Source: Oscillospiraceae bacterium (lineage in GTDB: Bacteria; Bacillota; Clostridia; Oscillospirales; Oscillospiraceae). Taken from it: a stretch of DNA of 18,288 nucleotides. Made by a program: the position numbers and the translations under genes. Below are positions 13,470 to 18,288 of the stretch, piece after piece. The notes below the pieces were generated by a model that saw only the letters and a list, made by a program, of their open reading frames with translations, was not told where the DNA came from and did not search any database. Position 1 is the first letter of the stretch, and every line of letters begins with the position of its first letter. The stretch covers positions 1 through 18,288 of the forward strand of contig JAEDDG010000038.1 of assembly GCA_016293865.1 (NCBI GenBank), written 5' to 3'.

Positions 13470-14081
13470 TTAGGCCATTGATTCCAGGTATCTGATGATG
13501 ACGGCCGCCGCCCCGTCAACGCCGATGGGCGTGCTGTCCAGAACAAGATGGAAATGCGACGGGTCGCCCCATTTCCAGTTTGTATAAGCTGCATAATAGG
13601 CGCTGCGGTGCTTGTCTGTGGAACGGATATACGTCTGTGCCCGGTCCGGCGTAAAGCCGTGGCGCTGAATGATGCGCTGTACCTTTGCTTCGTCCTGCGC
13701 CCGGATAAATACCCGCAGCACGTCTGTCCGGTCTCTCAGAACATAGTCGGCGCACCGGCCGATCAATACGCAGGGGCCTGCGTCGGCCAGGCGGCGGATT
13801 GCGGCAAACTCCGCCTGCGCCACGCGCGCGTGCGCAGGCTCTGTCTGATACTGATGCCAGAAAGAGGTCACCTGAGTCTGCATAAAATCCACAAACGGGT
13901 GTTCCAGTTTCTCATCGTACCGGCGTACGGTTTCTGCGTCAATCCTGCTGCCCTGGGCGGCCAGGGCCAGAAGTTCCTTGTCGTAAAACGGAATGTCCAG
14001 CTGCTGTGCGAGCTGACGGCCGATTTCTCTGCCGCCGCTGCCGTTCTCTCTTCCGATTGCAATGATCATTTTTTTCATCAT
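13470..14081 (-). CDS. Cytidylate kinase-like family protein
   Basis: This 203-aa P-loop NTPase-like protein belongs to the cytidylate-kinase-like family, which is distinct from housekeeping Cmk. It begins IIAIGRENGSGGREIGRQLAQ, where residues 10-18 replace the usual Walker A, followed by PFYDKELLALAA. It also has CVLIGRCADYVLRD near the middle and DRTDVLRVFIRAQDEAKVQRI, the lid region typical of nucleotide kinases. YYAAYTNWKWGDPSHFHLVLDS near the C-terminus is characteristic of the subfamily. Substrate is unproven. The start at 14081 is set by AAAGGA 8 nt upstream; the frame to 14162 lacks family similarity. An extended -10 promoter lies at 14172-14199. It is monocistronic. Confidence 0.88.
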   Translation of the reverse strand: MMKKMIIAIGRENGSGGREIGRQLAQQLDIPFYDKELLALAAQGSRIDAETVRRYDEKLEHPFVDFMQTQVTSFWHQYQTEPAHARVAQAEFAAIRRLADAGPCVLIGRCADYVLRDRTDVLRVFIRAQDEAKVQRIIQRHGFTPDRAQTYIRSTDKHRSAYYAAYTNWKWGDPSHFHLVLDSTPIGVDGAAAVIIRYLESMA

Positions 14082-14171
14082 ACACCAAATCCTTTCTGTT
14101 CGGACGGGCATGCGTGCAGCCTGTGATACCCGGGTACCGGAGCGATCCGGAGGCCGCGCCATTCTGAATTC

Positions 14172-14199
14172 ATTATAACACGCCGGAAAAAATCTTCAA
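14172..14199 (-). promoter_or_regulatory. Promoter of the cytidylate kinase-like gene
   Basis: On the minus strand, TTGAAG (14199-14194), a 16-nt spacer and TATAAT (14177-14172) with an extended TGT before the -10. The element lies inside the spacer upstream of the divergent dipeptidase gene, whose own promoter is not clear. Confidence 0.6.
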
Positions 14200-14213
14200 T
14201 AAGGAGAAAAACA

Positions 14214-15146
14214 ATGGAGAAAATTTGTTATTTTGATGCACATTGCGATACCGTTCACGCCTGCTATATCCATGGCGCCTCCATGCGGCAGAATAACGGT
14301 CAGGCGGATTTTGAGCGCGGCCGGATGTTTGCGCGCTGGGCGCAGGTTTTTGCGCTGTATGAGAACAGCAGCCGCGCGCCGGAGGACGGGATGTTTGCGC
14401 TGCTGAAGCGCGAGCATGCGTTTTTTGAGACGGCAATGGCTGAAAATGCCGATCTGGCTGTGCATTGCCGGACTGCGGAGGAAACGGAGTCAGCCAACAG
14501 CCAGGGGAAAATTGCGGCGATTCTGTCCATTGAGGGCGCGGAGCTTCTGGACTGTGCGCCGGAGAACCTGCAGATGGCGGCCGACTGGGGCGTGCGCTGC
14601 ATAAACATCACATGGAACCATGCCAACGCGCTCTCGGGAACCAATGTGGAGCAGACGGAACAGGGACTGACTGCGCAGGGCAGGGCGTTTGTCCGGGAGA
14701 TGTACCGTCTGGGGATTCTGCCGGATGTATCCCACCTGTCTGACCGCGGCTTCTGGGATATTGTGGAGATGGGGCTCGGGCCGGTGATTGCCTCGCATTC
14801 CAATCTGCGCGGCATCTGCGGCCACACGCGGAATCTGACTGATGATCAGTTTAAGGCGGTGGCTGCTTCCGGCGGCGGCGTGGGTCTGAATCTCTATGTG
14901 CCGTTTGTGGGCGAACAGGGAAGCCTGGATGAGTTCTGCCGGCACATTGACCGTGCGCTGGAGCTGGGAGGCGCGGACTGTCTGGGAATCGGCGCCGACC
15001 TGGACGGATGCGACCGCATTGTGGCCGGTATGGCCGGCGTGCAGGATATCCCGGATCTCTATGCCATGCTCCGGAAACGCGGGTACGAAGAAAAACTGCT
15101 GGATTCCCTCTTTTACAGCAATCTGCTGCATATCCTGCTGAAGTAA
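14214..15146 (+). CDS. Membrane dipeptidase-type peptidase, family M19
   Basis: This 310-aa amidohydrolase-fold enzyme of the renal dipeptidase family hydrolyses dipeptides, some with D-amino acids, using a two-zinc centre. The expected metal ligands are visible: H10xD12 in FDAHCDT, E107 in LSIEGAE, H174 in PDVSHLSD and H195 in VIASHSN. The GADLDG motif (260-265) corresponds to the family's IGxDFDG. The length is normal for bacterial members and there is no signal peptide, so it is cytosolic. AAGGAG lies 7 nt before the start. It is transcribed alone toward the 480-bp non-coding region; no strong terminator follows, only a weak inverted repeat near 15147-15165. The likely role is peptide salvage. 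Confidence 0.93.
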   Translation: MEKICYFDAHCDTVHACYIHGASMRQNNGQADFERGRMFARWAQVFALYENSSRAPEDGMFALLKREHAFFETAMAENADLAVHCRTAEETESANSQGKIAAILSIEGAELLDCAPENLQMAADWGVRCINITWNHANALSGTNVEQTEQGLTAQGRAFVREMYRLGILPDVSHLSDRGFWDIVEMGLGPVIASHSNLRGICGHTRNLTDDQFKAVAASGGGVGLNLYVPFVGEQGSLDEFCRHIDRALELGGADCLGIGADLDGCDRIVAGMAGVQDIPDLYAMLRKRGYEEKLLDSLFYSNLLHILLK

Positions 15147-15198
15147 ATTGTAGAAATTATACAATCATTTTAAAATTAATTTGTAATTCTTTATCATA

Positions 15199-15227
15199 TT
15201 GACAAAAATTCACGCGTCGTGTACAAT
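15199..15227 (+). promoter_or_regulatory. Promoter of putative non-coding RNA
   Basis: A perfect TTGACA (15199-15204) and TACAAT (15222-15227) are separated by 17 nt, with the transcription start expected near 15234. The upstream sequence is very AT-rich, like an UP element. Confidence 0.85.
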
Positions 15228-15233
15228 GAAATC

Positions 15234-15545
15234 ACACCAGAAGGGTATAATTGACAAAGGCCCGGCGGGTCTTCCAATTCATCCTGTAAAGGGGACGGTT
15301 CCGATGTACAATTGAAAAAGCGGCATCAGACCATGCAAATTGAATACCGCTGTCAGCGGACAGAGCATGAGGTAAGCAATTTCCGGAGTGTTATGTTTCT
15401 TTAAAAAAAGCAAACGTACATGAGGCAGACGTACTGATTACGATGATGCGAAACCCAGCGATACGCGACAGACGGAAGAAGAAAATTTGAATGATATACC
15501 GGAGCGGGGAGATTCAGGAAAGGGAGTCTCCCCGCTGTTTGTTTG
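15234..15545 (+). ncRNA. Putative structured RNA of about 310 nt, family not recognised
   Basis: The gene-free stretch 15147-15627 contains a near-consensus promoter and, 310 nt on, a hairpin terminator. Nothing between them encodes a convincing protein. Local pairings include GGCCC/GGGTC near 15260-15272, GCAT/ATGC inside AGCG/CGCT near 15320-15350, and CCGC/GCGG just after. Several purine-rich unpaired stretches resemble structured RNA loops. I compared it by eye with tmRNA, RNase P RNA, SRP RNA, 6S RNA, T-boxes and common riboswitches and saw no match. The terminator ends 87 nt before ylmH, so it could also be an attenuated leader of ylmH. An independent small RNA is the simpler reading. 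Confidence 0.5.
15503..15545 (+). terminator. Terminator of the putative RNA
   Basis: Perfect 10-bp arms, AGCGGGGAGA (15503-15512) and TCTCCCCGCT (15527-15536), extended by up to three weaker pairs, then GTTTGTTT. The T-run is interrupted but adequate. Confidence 0.75.
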
Positions 15546-15627
15546 GGTGAGGCGGCGTTCAGGCTTGCAGCGCAGAAGAATTTTGTTTATAATCTCCCTG
15601 AAATGTATGATGTGAAGGGTGAGAAGC

Positions 15628-16374
15628 ATGACCGATCAGCAGCGGCTGCTGGAAAAACGGTTTCTGGAGCTTGGTGCCCGCGCCGCCGGCCGCGGCTGCT
15701 GGGTTTATTCCGACTTTCTGAATCTGGCAGAGCAGGATATTCTGCGCGGAACGCAGCCGGCGGCACCGTATGAACTGTACGGCGGCTATGACGGCGCGGA
15801 GCGCAGAATTGCGGTTTTCGGATCGCTGGAGGACTGCGGTTATCCGGCGCAGCCGCCGGTGAGCTGTCTGCGCATTGCGCCCACGGCGCAGAAATTTGCC
15901 GATGCGCTGACCCACCGGGATTTTCTGGGCGCGCTGATGCATCTCGGCGTCAGGCGGGAAACGCTGGGGGATATCATTCTTCATGAGAACTGCGGCTATC
16001 TTTTCTGCCTTGAAAGTATGGGGGATTACATCATTCAGGAACTGACGCAGGTCAGGCATACGCAGGTTTCCGTGTCCGTGGCTGAGGAACTTCCGCCGGT
16101 TCTACAGACGCAGCCGGAGCCTGCGGCCGCGGTGGTTTCCTCTGAGCGGGTGGATGCCGTGGTCGCCGCAGTGTACCGGCTTTCCCGTGCGGAGAGCCAG
16201 CGACTTCTGGCAGAGGGACGTATTTACATCAACAGCCGGCAGGTTTTCGCCGCTGCGGCCGGTCTGGAACCTGGGGACCTGATTTCCGTACGCGGCCTGG
16301 GGCGCTTTCTGTATGACGGGCCGCTGGCCGAAACGCGGAAAGGCCGGCTGCGCGTTCAGGTGCGGATCTACTGA
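15628..16374 (+). CDS. ylmH: YlmH-like S4-domain RNA-binding protein
   Basis: This 248-aa protein has the YlmH layout. The N-terminal region (about 1-80) resembles FLDLAEQ-type sequence, here SDFLNLAEQDIL (28-39). A middle region has FLGALMHLGVRRETLGDIIL (99-118), the family's signature. A C-terminal S4 RNA-binding domain (about 172-245) contains SSERVDAVVAAVYRLSRAES and LLAEGRIYINSRQVF. YlmH is related to RqcP and, in Bacillus subtilis, has been linked to ribosome-associated quality control. It is normally found in the ylm genes near divIVA; here it stands alone downstream of a putative RNA, with no cell-division gene beside it. AAGGG lies 8 nt before the ATG at 15628; the in-frame GTG at 15619 would be too close. 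Confidence 0.92.
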   Translation: MTDQQRLLEKRFLELGARAAGRGCWVYSDFLNLAEQDILRGTQPAAPYELYGGYDGAERRIAVFGSLEDCGYPAQPPVSCLRIAPTAQKFADALTHRDFLGALMHLGVRRETLGDIILHENCGYLFCLESMGDYIIQELTQVRHTQVSVSVAEELPPVLQTQPEPAAAVVSSERVDAVVAAVYRLSRAESQRLLAEGRIYINSRQVFAAAAGLEPGDLISVRGLGRFLYDGPLAETRKGRLRVQVRIY

Positions 16375-16442
16375 CCGGCAGAGACCGTCCGGCGCATGCG
16401 GGAAACGGAAGAGCTGCGTCCAGGCCTGAAGCCGTGATGCAA

Positions 16443-16476
16443 AAAAGCGGAAAGAGCAAATGCTCTTTCCGCTTTT
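16443..16476. terminator. Bidirectional terminator between ylmH and metA
   Basis: A perfect 16-bp stem (16443-16458 with 16461-16476) with A-run and T-run ends lies between convergent genes. Confidence 0.93.
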
Positions 16477-16480
16477 CAAT

Positions 16481-17401
16481 TCAGTTGATCTGGGACAGGT
16501 CGTAAGGTGTTCCCTGATAGACAAAGTAGTTCAGCCAGTTGGAGTACAGCAGGTTTGCCGAGCTGCGCCAGGTGACCAGCGGCTGCTTTGACGGGTCGTC
16601 GTCCGGGAAATAGTTTTCCGGAACCGCGATGGGAAGTCCCGCATTTTTGTCCCGGAGGTACTCGTTTTTCAGCGTGTCCGCGTCGTATTCGGAGTGGCCT
16701 GTGATGAAAATCTGCCGGCCGCCTTTTGTTTTGGCGGCGTACACGCCGGCCTTCTCGCTTGTGGACAGAATCTCCACGCCGGGGACTTTTTCAATGATTT
16801 CCTCGGCACGGACTGTGGTGTGGCGGGAGTGGGGGACCATGAACACATCGTCAAATCCGCGGAACAGTATGGCGTTTTTATGGGTGACTTTATGTGGGAA
16901 TACACCGAACAGCTTCTGCGGGAGCGGGTATTTTTTGACGCCGTAGTGATAATAGAGCGCGGCCTGAGCGCCCCAGCAGATGTGGAAGGTGCTGTAAACG
17001 TGCGTCTTTGTCCATTCCATGATGGCGCAGAGCTCATCCCAGTAGTTGACCTCTTCAAAAGGAAGATGCTCCACCGGCGCGCCTGTGATGACAAAGCCGT
17101 CAAACCGCTGGCTGCGGATATCGTCAAAGGTTTTGTAAAAGGCCAGCATGTGCTCTTCAGATGTGTTTTTCGCTTTGTGCGAGCTGACCTGAATCAGCTC
17201 GATTTCCACCTGCAGCGGCGTATTGCCGAGAAGGCGGGCCAGCTGGGTTTCAGTGGTGACTTTGGTGGGCATCAGATTCAGAATGCCGATGCGCAGCGGG
17301 CGGATATCCTGTGTGGAAGCCCGCAGCTCGTTCATGACGAAAATGTTTTCGCTTTTCAGAACCTCGGCAGCCGGGAGCTTGTCCGGAATTTTAATGGGCA
17401 T
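16481..17401 (-). CDS. metA: Homoserine O-acetyltransferase, MetA type
   Basis: This 306-aa enzyme acylates homoserine at the start of methionine synthesis in the cytosol. The fold and catalytic set of MetA are visible: C142 in TFHICWGAQAALY, with H236 and E238 in ITGHSEYD forming the rest of the triad. Residue 111, in TGAPVE, is Glu. In characterised MetA enzymes, Glu at this position favours acetyl-CoA and Gly favours succinyl-CoA, so an O-acetyl product is predicted despite the common succinyltransferase label. This agrees with the neighbour, an O-acetylhomoserine sulfhydrylase whose stop lies 20 nt before this start. GGAGGG is 8 nt before the ATG. The bidirectional terminator ends the operon. 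Length is normal. Confidence 0.96.
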   Translation of the reverse strand: MPIKIPDKLPAAEVLKSENIFVMNELRASTQDIRPLRIGILNLMPTKVTTETQLARLLGNTPLQVEIELIQVSSHKAKNTSEEHMLAFYKTFDDIRSQRFDGFVITGAPVEHLPFEEVNYWDELCAIMEWTKTHVYSTFHICWGAQAALYYHYGVKKYPLPQKLFGVFPHKVTHKNAILFRGFDDVFMVPHSRHTTVRAEEIIEKVPGVEILSTSEKAGVYAAKTKGGRQIFITGHSEYDADTLKNEYLRDKNAGLPIAVPENYFPDDDPSKQPLVTWRSSANLLYSNWLNYFVYQGTPYDLSQIN

Positions 17402-17421
17402 GGCGCAATCCCTCCGTTGTT

Positions 17422-18288
17422 TTAAAGTGTGGCCAGCGCCTGGTCAATGTCGGCGATGATGTCTTCTTCCGATTCAATGCCGCAGGAAAAACGCACCAGA
17501 TCCGGCGTTACGCCGGCCGCGCGCAGTTCATCGTCCGTCATCTGACGGTGCGTGGAACTGGCAGGGTGCAGACAGCAGGTACGGGAGTCGGCCACATGGG
17601 TTTCGATGGAGGCCAGCTTCAGCGCGCCCATGAATTTTTCTGCGGCAGTCCGGCCGCCCCTGACGCCGAAGGAAACCACGCCGCACGAGCCGTTCGGCAG
17701 ATATTTTTGTCCAAGCGTATAGTATTTGCTGCTCTCAAGGCCGCAGTAATTGACCCAGGAGATCCGGTCGTGCGTTTCCAGGTGGCGGGCGACGGCCAGC
17801 GCGTTGCTGCAGTGCCGGCGCATCCGGACTTCCAGACTTTCAAGGCCGAGATTCAGCAGATAGGCGTTCTGCGGAGACTGGATGGAACCAAAATCGCGCA
17901 TGAGCTGCACCGTGGCCTTGGTGATGTAGGCGCCCTCCAGCCCGAACCGCTCCGTATAGGTTACGCCGTGATAGCTCTCGTCGGGCGTGCAGAGACCGGG
18001 GTATTTGTCCGGATATTTCGTCCAGTCGAACCGGCCGGAGTCCACGATGGCGCCGCCGATGCCGCTGGCGTGGCCGTCCATATATTTGGTGGTGGAGTGA
18101 ATGACAATATCTGCGCCCCACTCGAAGGGACGGCAGTTGATGGGCGTGGCAAAGGTGTTGTCCACGATCAGGGGAACGCCGTGGGCGTGGGCTGCTGCGG
18201 CGAAGCGCTCAATGTCAAATACGGTCAGCGCCGGATTGGCGATGGTCTCGCCGAAGACCGCCCTGGTGTTGGGACGGAAGGCCGCCTC
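17422..18288 (-). CDS. metY: O-acetylhomoserine sulfhydrylase, N-terminus beyond the window
   Basis: The frame stays open from the stop at 17422 to the right edge, so 288 codons of a usually 425-430-residue protein are present and the start is outside. It is a cystathionine gamma-synthase-family PLP enzyme that makes homocysteine from O-acetylhomoserine and sulfide. In the visible part, near the edge, FGETIANPALTVFDIE and PLIVDNTFATP are typical, followed by the Schiff-base lysine in VIHSTTKYMDGH. The long insert with FDWTKYPDKYPGL and the tail SCCLHPAS-type motif (here RTCCLHPASSTHRQM) are typical of MetY rather than MetB or MetC. It precedes metA by 20 nt in one operon; its promoter and any SAM riboswitch would lie to the right of the window. 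Confidence 0.95.
   Translation of the reverse strand, partial: EAAFRPNTRAVFGETIANPALTVFDIERFAAAAHAHGVPLIVDNTFATPINCRPFEWGADIVIHSTTKYMDGHASGIGGAIVDSGRFDWTKYPDKYPGLCTPDESYHGVTYTERFGLEGAYITKATVQLMRDFGSIQSPQNAYLLNLGLESLEVRMRRHCSNALAVARHLETHDRISWVNYCGLESSKYYTLGQKYLPNGSCGVVSFGVRGGRTAAEKFMGALKLASIETHVADSRTCCLHPASSTHRQMTDDELRAAGVTPDLVRFSCGIESEEDIIADIDQALATL

Noticed and set aside
15333..15404. Possible 23-aa peptide inside the putative RNA
   Set aside because: There is an ATG and an open frame but no ribosome site; a 23-codon frame is expected by chance.
15401..15490. tmRNA-like tag start (GCAAAC after an A-rich stretch)
   Set aside because: There is no GGGG 5' end with the TTCGAC motif, no tRNA-like 3' end with CCA, and the reading frame after GCAAAC is too long for a tag.
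1..18288. CRISPR array, insertion sequence, prophage or integrase
   Set aside because: No regularly spaced direct repeats, transposase, recombinase or phage structural genes are visible on either strand.

Overview
This 18.3 kb window (moderately high GC, about 55% by eye) looks like chromosome of an anaerobic Gram-positive bacterium of the class Clostridia, probably a gut-type Oscillospirales or Lachnospirales relative. The basis is the gene content: rubrerythrin, a DUF1858 redox-disulfide protein, an ECF-type vitamin S component with a MocR regulator, YlmH, a MetA with the acetyl-CoA-type residue plus MetY, and strong AGGAGG-type ribosome sites. Nothing marks a phage, plasmid, transposon or CRISPR array. 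It reads as many short transcription units, most closed by clear hairpin terminators.

Layout. 1-184 is an array of four consecutive hairpins. Rubrerythrin (185-724, -) has a consensus promoter and a Fur/PerR-like box; dinB (935-2194, +) is divergent from it. An unrecognised 289-aa protein follows (2279-3148, -). tRNA-Ala(GGC) (3376-3451, +) has its own promoter and terminator, and then a 66-aa DUF1858 protein (3521-3721, +). The block 3777-8235 (-) reads padR, a HAAS-type membrane protein, lacI, an L-fucose-isomerase-fold protein and a UroD-fold protein. A near-palindromic LacI-type operator lies exactly at the start site of the last two genes. Next come an ECF S component (8403-8933, -) and a divergent MocR regulator lacking its C-terminal subdomain (9026-10135, +). 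After these come a MarR-MATE efflux operon (10215-12057, -) and a DUF362/ferredoxin protein (12216-13409, +), whose promoters overlap head to head. Then follow a cytidylate-kinase-like protein (13470-14081, -) and an M19 dipeptidase (14214-15146, +). A 480-bp gene-free stretch holds a consensus promoter and a terminator about 310 nt apart, probably an unidentified structured RNA. The window ends with ylmH (15628-16374, +) and the metY-metA operon (16481 to the right edge, -).

How the genes work together. metY and metA form a direct-sulfhydrylation methionine branch: homoserine to O-acetylhomoserine to homocysteine. The FucI-like and UroD-like genes with LacI look like a regulated catabolic cassette for an unknown substrate. 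MocR plus the S component suggest vitamin B6 uptake. MarR-MATE is a drug or metabolite efflux unit. The most novel-looking items are the FucI-like/UroD-like cassette, the putative ncRNA at 15234-15545, the HAAS protein carrying a decarboxylase-beta-like GGADGPT motif, and the truncated MocR.
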